Shown here piece after piece: positions 48,242-56,766 of a stretch of DNA of 64,000 nucleotides; position 1 is the first letter of the stretch; each line of letters begins with the position of its first letter. The DNA comes from Fen-330 sp050008465 (GTDB lineage: Bacteria > Acidobacteriota > Terriglobia > Bryobacterales > Bryobacteraceae). Where the stretch lies: the NCBI GenBank assembly GCA_050008465.1, contig JBEKMO010000010.1, forward strand, positions 1-64,000. The letters are read 5' to 3'. Below the pieces are notes generated by a model. It worked only from the letters and a program-made list of their open reading frames with translations. It was not told the DNA's origin and made no database searches. Made by a program: the position numbers and the translations under genes.

Positions 48242-48391
48242 GAGCCTCGCAAAATGCGGTGACAGACGGAGTCATGGTGTGCGCGGTACCGCTGCGGATG
48301 AGAATCGGCGTGAGGGGCAACCGGGGACAGCCCGGGCAGTCCCTCGGTTGCGGGCGCCCGCTTCAGTCGGCCACCGTATTTTGCGAGGCTC
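48242..48391 (+). repeat. Intergenic element with 14-bp inverted ends
   Basis: GAGCCTCGCAAAAT (48242-48255) and its exact complement ATTTTGCGAGGCTC (48378-48391) bound a 150-bp segment that fills the tldD-pmbA gap. Within it, 48335-48369 is the inverted copy of the repeat at the purU stop. The layout is MITE-like but no target duplication was found. Confidence 0.55.
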
Positions 48392-48392
48392 A

Positions 48393-49925
48393 TTAACCGT
48401 TCACTCCGCCCACCGTGATGGCCGATACCTTGACCGTGGGCAGCCCCATCTGCACCGGCATGGACTGCCCGTTCTTGCCGCAGGTGCCGCCGCCCTCGGA
48501 GAATCGCAGGTCGTCGGCCACCATGGTGATCCGCCGGAGAACCTGCGGTCCGTTCCCGATGATGTTGACATCCTTCACCGGCCGGGTGATTTTGCCGTCC
48601 TCAATCAGGTGGCCCAGCTTCACGTAGAAGGTGAAGTCGCCCGCCCCGATAAAGACCTGGCCATTGGTGAACTCCTCGGCGTACAGCCCCTTCTTGACGC
48701 TGGCAATGACCTCTTCCCGCGTGTGCGGGCCGGGAAGCATGTAGGTGTTGCGCATCCGGGGCATGGGGGCAAATCGAAACGACTCGCGACGGCCGTTTCC
48801 GGTGGAGGCCACCTTGTAAAACTCGGCGCTGATGTGGTCGTGCAAATAGCTCCGCAGGATGCCATTCTCGACCAGCATGGTGCGCTGGGTCTCGTTGCCC
48901 TCGTCGTCGACGTTGATGGTGCCACGCAGATTGGGGTTGGTGCCGTCGTCCACGATAGAAACGAACTTCTTGGCGACCTGCTGGCCGATCTTGTCGGAGA
49001 AGATCGAGATCTTCTTGCGGTTGAAATCGGCCTCCATGCCGTGACCGATGGCCTCGTGCAGCAGGATGCCGGACATGCCCGGCGCGAGCACCACCTCCAT
49101 CTCGCCGGCTGAGGGCTTGACCGCCTCGAACATCACCGCCACGCGGCTCACCGCCTCCCGGGCGAGCCGGTCCAGCGTCTCCGGCTTGTAGAACTCCAAG
49201 CCCCAGCGGCCGCTCAGACCGAAGAAGGCGTCTTCGCGCCGGCCATTCTGTTCCGCGACGCAGGTCACGTAGGTGCTGGTCATGGGCTGGAAGTCGGCCA
49301 CCATGCGGCCGTCGGAGCGGGCCACCAGGATGTGGCGAGTCTCGTCGGTGAAGTGCACGCCGCACTTGACCACCCGCTTGTCGAGCGCGAAGACCTTGTC
49401 GTTGATGGCGGCCAGCAAAGGCACCTTGCGGTCGGCCTTCACCGTTTCCCAGGAGACCTCGATGGGGTAGTAGCGCGGGGTCTCGCGGGGCTTGTACTGG
49501 ACCGGCGCCTTCCGGCCCGCGGCATCCGCAATGTTCGCGGCGGTCTTGGCCGCCTGCTCCATGGCCTGGGGGGTGATCTCCTCGGTGAAAGAGTAGCCCG
49601 TCTGGTCTCCCTTGAGCACCCGGATTCCGACGCCGAAATCCACGCCGGTGTAGGCGCGATTCACGGCCTTGTCCTCCACGCCTATGTAGTTAAAGACCTT
49701 GTGCTCGAAGTAGAGGTCGCAATAGTCGCCGCCACGACTGAGCGCCGCGTCCATGACCCGGCGCACCAGAGCCGGATCGACCCCGAAATGGCGCAAGTAC
49801 TGGCTGGGCGGCGAGGAGGCCCCCAACGGCGCCTCCAGCGCCAGCGCCGTCTGGTCCCGCAGGGCAAAGGGGATCGCTGCGGTGGCCACTCCCCTGCAAA
49901 AAGCACGTCGATTCAGGACTTTCAT
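48393..49925 (-). CDS. tldD: TldD metallopeptidase with Tat-like signal
   Basis: 510 aa from ATG 49925, with AAGGAG upstream. The metal-binding HEAIGH (residues 290-295, HExxxH) and a GGGTCGKNGQSMPVQMGLPT end are the TldD hallmarks. The N-terminus NRRAFCRGVATAAIPFAL is a twin-arginine signal, unlike the cytoplasmic E. coli enzyme; export would be unusual given that pmbA has no signal. TldD and PmbA form the active heterodimer. It precedes pmbA by 166 bp with the inverted-repeat element in between. Confidence 0.92.
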   Translation of the reverse strand: MKVLNRRAFCRGVATAAIPFALRDQTALALEAPLGASSPPSQYLRHFGVDPALVRRVMDAALSRGGDYCDLYFEHKVFNYIGVEDKAVNRAYTGVDFGVGIRVLKGDQTGYSFTEEITPQAMEQAAKTAANIADAAGRKAPVQYKPRETPRYYPIEVSWETVKADRKVPLLAAINDKVFALDKRVVKCGVHFTDETRHILVARSDGRMVADFQPMTSTYVTCVAEQNGRREDAFFGLSGRWGLEFYKPETLDRLAREAVSRVAVMFEAVKPSAGEMEVVLAPGMSGILLHEAIGHGMEADFNRKKISIFSDKIGQQVAKKFVSIVDDGTNPNLRGTINVDDEGNETQRTMLVENGILRSYLHDHISAEFYKVASTGNGRRESFRFAPMPRMRNTYMLPGPHTREEVIASVKKGLYAEEFTNGQVFIGAGDFTFYVKLGHLIEDGKITRPVKDVNIIGNGPQVLRRITMVADDLRFSEGGGTCGKNGQSMPVQMGLPTVKVSAITVGGVNG

Positions 49926-50093
49926 CAAGGCTCCTTCAGCGGGAAGCGCATTCCTGGCGCCCCGCAAGAAGACACAAGACCCTTAGACGGCGCCGGGCGC
50001 AAAAAGTTCTCGCCAAGTCGGAAAAAAAGACCAGGGACGGAGACTCTGGCCGGGATGAACGTGGGAGGGGTGGCGGGCGGTAGAATTCTGACT

Positions 50094-50810
50094 ATGAGAG
50101 CACTTGCTTGCTTGTTGCTGCTGGGATTTGCGCTTTACGGCCAACTGAAGCGCCCCGTGGAGGAGTTCCAAACCTCGGGCGGCGCGGTCAGGATTACGCC
50201 CATCCGCCACGCCAGCCTGCTCATCCAGGCCGCCGGCCAGGCCCTCTACGTCGACCCGACCAAGGAAGGCAACTACGACGGGCTTCCGCCCGCCGACCTG
50301 ATCGTAATCACGGACATTCACTTCGACCACATGGACCTCACGAAGGTCGCTGAACTCCGCAAGCCGGGCACGGTCATCATCGCGCCACAGGCGGTGGCGA
50401 AAAGCGTTCCCGAGGCCGCGGTGATCCGCATCGGCGAGACCATCGAGTTCGCGAAATGGAAGATTGAGGCTGTCGCGGCCTACAACATCCCGCGCGAGCC
50501 CGGCGCCCAGGTGTTCCACGAGAAGGGACGCGGGGTGGGCTACGTGCTGAGTTACGGCGGGAAGCGCTTTTACTTTTCCGGCGACACGCAGAACATCCCG
50601 GAGATGCGCGCGCTCAAGAACATCGACGTGGCCTTCGTGTGCATGAACCTGCCCTACACGATGGCGCCGGCCGAGGCCGCCGAGGCGGTGCGCGCCTTCA
50701 AGCCGGCCATCGTTTACCCGTACCACTACAAGGGCTCCGACCTTACGCTGTTCGCCAAGGCGCTGGCGGGCAGCGGAATCGAGGTCCGGATCCGCGACTG
50801 GTATTACTGA
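50094..50810 (+). CDS. Secreted MBL-fold metal-dependent hydrolase
   Basis: 238 aa from ATG 50094. A signal peptide (LACLLLLGFALYGQ) precedes a UlaG-like beta-lactamase fold: IRHASLLIQAAGQALYVDP, VITDIHFDHMDL (the first His of HxHxDH is Asp, as in this subfamily), FSGDTQNIPE and PYHYKG. Probably a zinc-dependent hydrolase in the periplasm, substrate unknown. Divergent from tldD. Its stop overlaps the converging gene by 7 bp. Confidence 0.87.
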   Translation: MRALACLLLLGFALYGQLKRPVEEFQTSGGAVRITPIRHASLLIQAAGQALYVDPTKEGNYDGLPPADLIVITDIHFDHMDLTKVAELRKPGTVIIAPQAVAKSVPEAAVIRIGETIEFAKWKIEAVAAYNIPREPGAQVFHEKGRGVGYVLSYGGKRFYFSGDTQNIPEMRALKNIDVAFVCMNLPYTMAPAEAAEAVRAFKPAIVYPYHYKGSDLTLFAKALAGSGIEVRIRDWYY

Positions 50811-52237
50811 GGCGCCACGCGCCGGATGCGGATGCCGCCGCTGAAGCCGCTCGGGAACTTCAACTCGAGGATTCCCCCGGGATCGGTCCGCGCCTCGTGC
50901 ATCTCTTCCGCGTCCGGCTCGACGTGGTAGGTTTCGAGGGGAGCGAGCCCGACTACATAGACCGCGGTGGCCTCCTGCTTGATTACGAACCGGCTGACGG
51001 CTACCACCGCCGTATCGCCGAACTGTATCGGCTCGGCGGCGCCGCCGAGCGGGAGAATCTTCGGCTCGCCGTCCGAGAACGTCTGGAGTTGGCCATCGAA
51101 GTAGCCGAGCCAGGCGGCATCGTCGTCCCACCGGGAGCGCAGGAAAACGCGACCGAGAATCTGGTCGTGGACGACCAGCGGGAGGTTGTAGTAGCTCAAT
51201 CCCGGCTGATACGGGTTGGCCCACAGGAACTCATAGGGAATGCCGAGCGGGCCGCGCAGCAGGAAACGGTCATGCATCGCCCAGCCTTGCAGGTACTGGC
51301 TCTCGATGGCGTTGTTGTCGTAAGCCACCATGGCCAGGTCGGCGGCCCGCGACATGGCCGCCATCGCGAGGTCGGGCTCGGCCCCTTTCACGGCAGGGAC
51401 GCGGAATTCGTTCTCCGCAGCCGGATAGGAGGCGGGGTAGTAGCTGAGCAGGTGGCAGAGAGGCAGTCGCACGAAGAACGCTGGGAGCGATTCGCGCAGG
51501 TCGATGTTCAGGTTGTCGCGAACGGCATGGAGCATCTCGAACAGGGCGTAGGTTTCGGACCGGGGGAGGGCATTTCGCCCGTTCTTGACCGCAGGTACGA
51601 TCTCGCCGCGCCACCACTTCTGAACCAGGCTCTCGAGTTCCCGCTGGGAGACCGCGGGAGCGCGGCCGGCGAGAACCGTTGCGGCCAATGCGCGCGAGCG
51701 GGCCTCGGAGATCGTCAACGCACGCGGGCGCTGGCGGAGAGCGCGCTCGAGCTTGGCGGCGAGCGCAGCCGCCTGCGACTCGCTGAGCAGGGGCTGGCAC
51801 CAGTCGAAGACCAGCGCAAGCTGGCGCAGATCGCCTCCGGAAGTGAGCGCCCACTCGATGGCGCGGCGTCCCGCGCCGGCGTCGCCGGCCACCTGATAGT
51901 AAAGGGCCAGGGCGAAACCCTGCTCGGGCATGGCGGCGTGGCCGGCCATCAGCGCCTCAAACTGCTGCCAGCGCGCCGAGCGGCGCTCGCGCTCCCGCCG
52001 CAGGAGACGGATGCGCTGCGGGCGCAGGAACAGCAGGGGGTGCTCGCCGGAGACCAGAAAGCTCTCCTCGACAGGCGACGACGCCCGATCGCCGCCCGAG
52101 GGCACGGACTGCTCCTCGCGGCCGGAGGCCGCAAGCCGGCGCGGGCCGCGCTGGGTCTGGAGTGGAAGCAACGCGCCTGCGGTCAGAAGGCCGGCCAAAC
52201 ACGCTCCGAGAACGGCCATTGGGTTCGATTGTGTCAT
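50804..52237 (-). CDS. Hypothetical secreted protein, alpha/alpha-toroid-like
   Basis: 477 aa from ATG 52237; the frame extends to 52318 but the later ATG places an export signal (MAVLGACLAGLLTAGALL) at the N-terminus. The helical N-terminal half (ALALYYQVAGDAGAGRRAIEWAL, LALVFDWCQPLLSESQ) and a beta-rich C-terminus (LPLVVHDQILGRVFLRSRWDDDAAWLGYFDGQ) vaguely recall heparinase II/III-type proteins, but no catalytic motif is certain. It converges on the MBL gene. Confidence 0.65.
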   Translation of the reverse strand: MTQSNPMAVLGACLAGLLTAGALLPLQTQRGPRRLAASGREEQSVPSGGDRASSPVEESFLVSGEHPLLFLRPQRIRLLRRERERRSARWQQFEALMAGHAAMPEQGFALALYYQVAGDAGAGRRAIEWALTSGGDLRQLALVFDWCQPLLSESQAAALAAKLERALRQRPRALTISEARSRALAATVLAGRAPAVSQRELESLVQKWWRGEIVPAVKNGRNALPRSETYALFEMLHAVRDNLNIDLRESLPAFFVRLPLCHLLSYYPASYPAAENEFRVPAVKGAEPDLAMAAMSRAADLAMVAYDNNAIESQYLQGWAMHDRFLLRGPLGIPYEFLWANPYQPGLSYYNLPLVVHDQILGRVFLRSRWDDDAAWLGYFDGQLQTFSDGEPKILPLGGAAEPIQFGDTAVVAVSRFVIKQEATAVYVVGLAPLETYHVEPDAEEMHEARTDPGGILELKFPSGFSGGIRIRRVAPQ

Positions 52238-52384
52238 AGTGACACACCGGCTGCACCTCCGCGCCACGCGGCGGGGACGCCGGTCGATTCCCGCCTCCTT
52301 GTTTTCAATCATTTCCACACTCTCGTCTCTGGTGTCTCGCGTGCTCCAAACATGCCGAATTGATGGAGTAGCTCTTTGAACCTG

Positions 52385-52510
52385 CCCTCTGCTGCAACAG
52401 GCAAGAGGCAGTGAGGCGGTTTAAGATTGGACAGCGTGCTTGCGGGAGCCGATGTTTAAATTGATGTGCCCCTCACTTTCCGATTGCAGGTTGCAACAGA
52501 GGGTTTTTTT
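52385..52510 (+). ncRNA. Candidate structured ncRNA with terminal stem and T-run
   Basis: CCCTCTGCTGCAAC (52385-52398) pairs with GTTGCAACAGAGGG (52490-52503), 13 of 14 positions, followed directly by seven T. Inside, AGTGAGG (52410-52416) pairs with CCTCACT (52471-52477), and the apical part has GGGAGCCGATGTTTAAATTG. A closing stem, inner stem with a bulged middle and a T-run fit a free-standing small RNA. GAGCCGAT resembles a segment of 6S RNA, but the length (about 125 nt) is short for it. Class unassigned. Confidence 0.5.
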
Positions 52511-52532
52511 GTAGATTCGCGGAACGGCCCAG

Positions 52533-52571
52533 TTCTGTCGTTATTTGCACTATTCTGTCGATATTTGCACT
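52533..52571 (+). repeat. Two-copy 19-bp tandem repeat
   Basis: TTCTGTCGTTATTTGCACT and TTCTGTCGATATTTGCACT follow each other at a 20-bp period with one mismatch. Only two copies; no function evident. Confidence 0.8.
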
Positions 52572-52713
52572 CTCACCCGGGATCCTCGGGTTGCGGTGAC
52601 TGTCTGGCATTCATGGGAGGAACCTTGGACGCGGGCCTCACCAGGAATGCAACGCGAAGCGGGTAATGGAATCCCAGACAGCCCGACGCCAGGTCCCAGC
52701 CCAGCCAAGGGCG

Positions 52714-52753
52714 AACCGCATCGGGCACCCTCAAACCCGGTGCGGTTTTTTTT
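52714..52753 (+). terminator. Rho-independent terminator
   Basis: AACCGCA-TCGGG pairs with CCCGG-TGCGGTT across a 10-nt loop, then a run of eight T. Strong on the plus strand. No protein gene ends near it on that strand, so it probably ends a non-coding transcript. Confidence 0.75.
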
Positions 52754-52755
52754 AC

Positions 52756-52863
52756 GCTAACCGCGCGGCGGGCCGCCTCCGGCGGGCGCTAACCGCGCGG
52801 CGGGCCGCCTCCGGCGGAGGGGCGCTCGTGGTCGGATGTAAACGCTAGCCGCGCGGCGGGCCG
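52756..52863 (+). repeat. GC-rich tandem repeat, three copies
   Basis: A 30-bp unit (GCTAACCGCGCGGCGGGCCG followed by CCTCCGGCGG) occurs at 52756-52785 and 52788-52817, with a partial third copy (GCTAGCCGCGCGGCGGGCCG) at 52844-52863. The last copy reaches the stop of the zinc-ribbon-like gene. Confidence 0.85.
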
Positions 52864-53139
52864 TCACCAGCAGAGCGTGCCCGAGCGGGGCTGCTCCTGG
52901 GGATTGGGCAGGTACAGCGTCTTGCAGCGCTCACAGCGGTAGATTTCGGCATCGTCGCCGAACCGCTTCTGGATCTCGTTTCCGAAGAAATACCAGCGCT
53001 TCAAGTGGCCGGCGCAGAGCTTGCCCTTGGCGTCCTTCTCGTTGCAGGCGCGCATGCGGAGGAGGCGCCGCTTGACCTTGGTTCCATCGCTCAGGGTGGC
53101 GACCAGTTCGGCAAGCGGCGGCGAATCCGAGGTGGTCAT
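52864..53139 (-). CDS. Small zinc-ribbon-like hypothetical protein
   Basis: 91 aa. RACNEKDAKGKLCAGHLKRWYFF and IYRCERCKTLYLPNP contain four cysteines (one CxxC) plus a His, suggesting zinc binding. Basic middle. It is divergent from recO with 62 bp between the starts. No function assigned. Confidence 0.65.
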   Translation of the reverse strand: MTTSDSPPLAELVATLSDGTKVKRRLLRMRACNEKDAKGKLCAGHLKRWYFFGNEIQKRFGDDAEIYRCERCKTLYLPNPQEQPRSGTLCW

Positions 53140-53201
53140 AGAATCCAGCTTACCAGCTCACGGGCGGCGGCTTCTTCTGTGCTACCCTGAAGATTCCGCG
53201 T

Positions 53202-53843
53202 GTGCCGGCTCGTATCAGCGAGGCTCTCGTTCTCAGAACCTACCCGCTCAAGGAAGCGGACCTGGTTGTCAGCTTTGTGGCGCGGGACCAGGGGAAGTTG
53301 CGGGGCGTGGCCAAGCGGGCGCGGAGGCCGAAGAGCCCTTTCGGCAGCGGTTTGGAGCGGCTCTCACACGTCAGGATGTACTATTTCCAGCGCGAGACCA
53401 GGGAACTGGTCAGCCTGGATTCCTGCGAGCTGATTACCTCGCAGTTCACGCTGGCTTCCGATTATTCGGCGGGCGTTGCCCTGGATTACATGGCGGAAGT
53501 GGCCGAGCAACTCCTTCCCCCGGCAGAGCCGAGCGAGTTGTTCTTCCGGCTGCTGCTGGCGGTTCTGGAACACCTTCGGGCGAAGCGGGCTGAAGGCGTG
53601 TGGCAGGCGATCACGTACTTTACGCTCTGGGCGGTGAAGCTCTCCGGGTTTCTTCCGGAGCTGCGGGTGGCGGGCGAATCCAGGAGCATCGCCGAGGAGA
53701 TGCTGCGCACGCCCATCGCCCAGTTGCCGGAGCGGGAGTGGAGCCGGGTGAGGGCCGCGGACTTGCGGCGTTTTCTGGTCCGCGCCATCGAGGAACATGT
53801 CGAGCGAAAACTGGTGACCGTACCCGTCCTGGAAACGATTTAG
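53202..53843 (+). CDS. recO: DNA repair protein RecO
   Basis: 213 aa from GTG 53202. The N-terminal OB fold (EALVLRTYPLKEADLVVSFVARDQGKLRGVAKRARRPKSPFG) is characteristic. RecO loads RecA with RecR at gapped DNA in the RecF pathway. The protein is shorter than usual (about 240) and the zinc-finger cysteines of many homologues are absent; KLSGFLPELRVAGE occupies that position. glyQ begins 3 bp downstream, so the two are co-transcribed. Confidence 0.9.
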   Translation: MPARISEALVLRTYPLKEADLVVSFVARDQGKLRGVAKRARRPKSPFGSGLERLSHVRMYYFQRETRELVSLDSCELITSQFTLASDYSAGVALDYMAEVAEQLLPPAEPSELFFRLLLAVLEHLRAKRAEGVWQAITYFTLWAVKLSGFLPELRVAGESRSIAEEMLRTPIAQLPEREWSRVRAADLRRFLVRAIEEHVERKLVTVPVLETI

Positions 53844-53846
53844 GCA

Positions 53847-54730
<884 letters not shown>

Positions 54731-54734
<4 letters not shown>

Positions 54735-56743
54735 GCCTGCCCTTCCTGCTGGAGATCGGGACGGAAGAGATCCCGGACTGGATGATCGCGCCGGCGCTCG
54801 ATCACTTGCAGTCGCTGTTTCAGGAATTGCTCGATCAGAATCGGCTCTCGGCCTCCTCGTTCAGGACCGATGCGACACCGCGCCGCCTGGTGCTGCGCGC
54901 CGAGGGCCTCCCGGTCCGCCAGGCCGATTCCGAAGAACTGGTTTCCGGCCCGCCCAAGGCGGCGGCCTTCAAAGACGGCCAGCCGACGGGCGCGGCGCTT
55001 GGGTTCGCGCGAAAGATGGGAGTCGAGGTCTCGGCGCTGGAAGTCGAAGCGACTGCCCGGGGCGAATACGTCTGCTTCCGCAAGCAGACCGCCGGCCGGG
55101 AAACGCGCGAGATCCTGGCCGCCGCCCTGCCTGAACTGATCTTCAAGATCCACTTTCCCAAGACCATGTACTGGACCGGGAAGGATGGGCCGCGGTTCAT
55201 CCGGCCGATCCGGTGGCTGGTAGCTTTATTCGGCGATGAGGTGGTGCCCTGCGAGGTGGCCGGCGTACGGTCCGGCGACCGCACCAACGGGCACCGGCAG
55301 TTAGGCGGCAAAGAGCTCCAGGTTGGTTTTGCGAATTACGAGCAGGTCCTCCGGGAGAACTTCGTCCTGGTTCGGGCTGCCGAGCGCCGCAAGCGGATCG
55401 AAGATGGGATCGCTGCGTTGGGTGTGAAAGTCAAGCCTGATGCCGCGCTACTCGACACGCTGGTCTACATCACCGAATACCCGACAGCGATCCTGGGCAG
55501 TTTCGATCCGGAGTTTCTGAAGCTGCCCGAGGAGGTGCTGGTCACGGTGATGCGGCACCACCAGAAGTACTTCTCGGTGGAGGACGCCGAGGGCCGGCTT
55601 ACGCCGCAGTTTGTCGCGGCGATGAACACCAGTGCCGATCCCGAGGGGCTGGTGCGGCAGGGCAACGAGCGGGTGCTGCGGGCGCGGTTCAACGATGCCC
55701 GGTTCTTCTGGAACGTCGATCAGCACAAGAAGCTGGCCGAGCGGGTGGCGGACCTCGCCCACGTCACGTTTCAGACGAAGTTAGGATCGTATCTCGAGAA
55801 GACCAAGCGCATGGTGAAGCTGGTGCGCAGACTGGGCGGCTCGCCACACGCGGTGCGCGCCGCGGAATTGTGCAAGTGCGACCTCACCACCGAGATGGTG
55901 AAGGAGCTCACCGAGCTGCAGGGTGTCATGGGCGGGCTGTACGCGCGGGCACAGGACGAACCCGAGGAGGTCTGGCAGGCCATCTACGAGCACTACAAGC
56001 CGGCCAGCATGGAGGATTCGATCCCCGCGACGCCGGCGGGTCGCCTGGTGGCGCTCGCCGACAAGCTCGACACCCTGCAAGGCTGTTTCCGCGTTGGCCT
56101 GATCCCCAGCGGCTCGCGCGATCCGTTTGCGCTGCGCCGCGCGGCTCAGGGCGTGGTCAAGATCCTGGTGGAAGGGAAACTGGCGCTGCCGCTTCCCAAG
56201 CTGCTCGGCAAGGACCCGGCGCTGGCGGAGTTCTTCCTGGACCGCATTCGATACTACTTCAAGGACGTCCGCGGATTCCGCTACGACGAGGTCAACGCCG
56301 TCCTGACCGCCGGCTACGAGGACCTGACCGATGTCGAGAGCCGGCTCGCGGCCATCCAGGCCGTGCGCCCGACCAACGACTTCGAGCCGCTGGCGGCCAG
56401 CTTCAAGCGCATCAAGAATATCCTGCGGCAGGCGGAAATCGAGGTGGCTCAGGCTCCGCCCGCCATCGATGCCGCCCTGCTGGAACCCGGACCGGAAGCC
56501 GATCTGTTTAACGCCTTCGAGCGGCTCCGCCGCCGGGTCAAGCGATTCCGAAAGAAGAAGGAGTACCAGGCGGCGTTGGAGGCCATCGCCTCCCTGCGGC
56601 CGCGGGTGGATCTGTTTTTCGACGAAGTACTGGTGAACGCGCCGGAAGCCCAGATACGGCAGAACCGGCTCACCTTGCTACACAACCTGTTGAAGGAGTC
56701 TTCGGCGATCGCCGATTTCTCGGAAATAGTCACATCACAGTAG
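54731..56743 (+). CDS. glyS: Glycyl-tRNA synthetase beta subunit
   Basis: 670 aa from ATG 54731, which overlaps the glyQ stop. LPFLLEIGTEEIPDWMIAPALDHL opens the beta-subunit, MYWTGKDGPRFIRPIRWLVALFGDEVVPCEVAGV and VLVTVMRHHQKYFSVEDAEG follow, with a C-terminal anticodon-binding-like helical domain. Slightly shorter than the E. coli protein (689). Downstream ppdK begins after 23 bp with an AGAGGAGAAA site, suggesting one operon recO-glyQ-glyS-ppdK. Confidence 0.97.
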
Positions 56744-56766
56744 GCAGAGGAGAAAACTAGAGCTTT

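Larger units (their letters stand above)
52238..52863 (+). other. 626-bp gap with RNA-like structure and short tandem repeats
   Basis: No convincing protein gene. It holds a candidate structured RNA (52385-52510), a 2-copy 20-bp tandem repeat, a strong plus-strand terminator (52714-52753) and a 3-copy GC-rich tandem repeat. What the second terminator ends is unclear: either a second RNA or a longer transcript through the region. Confidence 0.6.

Noticed and set aside
52385..52510. Calling the structured RNA 6S RNA (ssrS)
   Set aside because: The GAGCCGAT similarity is short, the length is about 60 nt less than usual and the central bubble is not clearly formed; left unclassified.
52533..52863. 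CRISPR array
   Set aside because: The tandem units are two or three copies with almost no spacers, and no cas gene is in the window.
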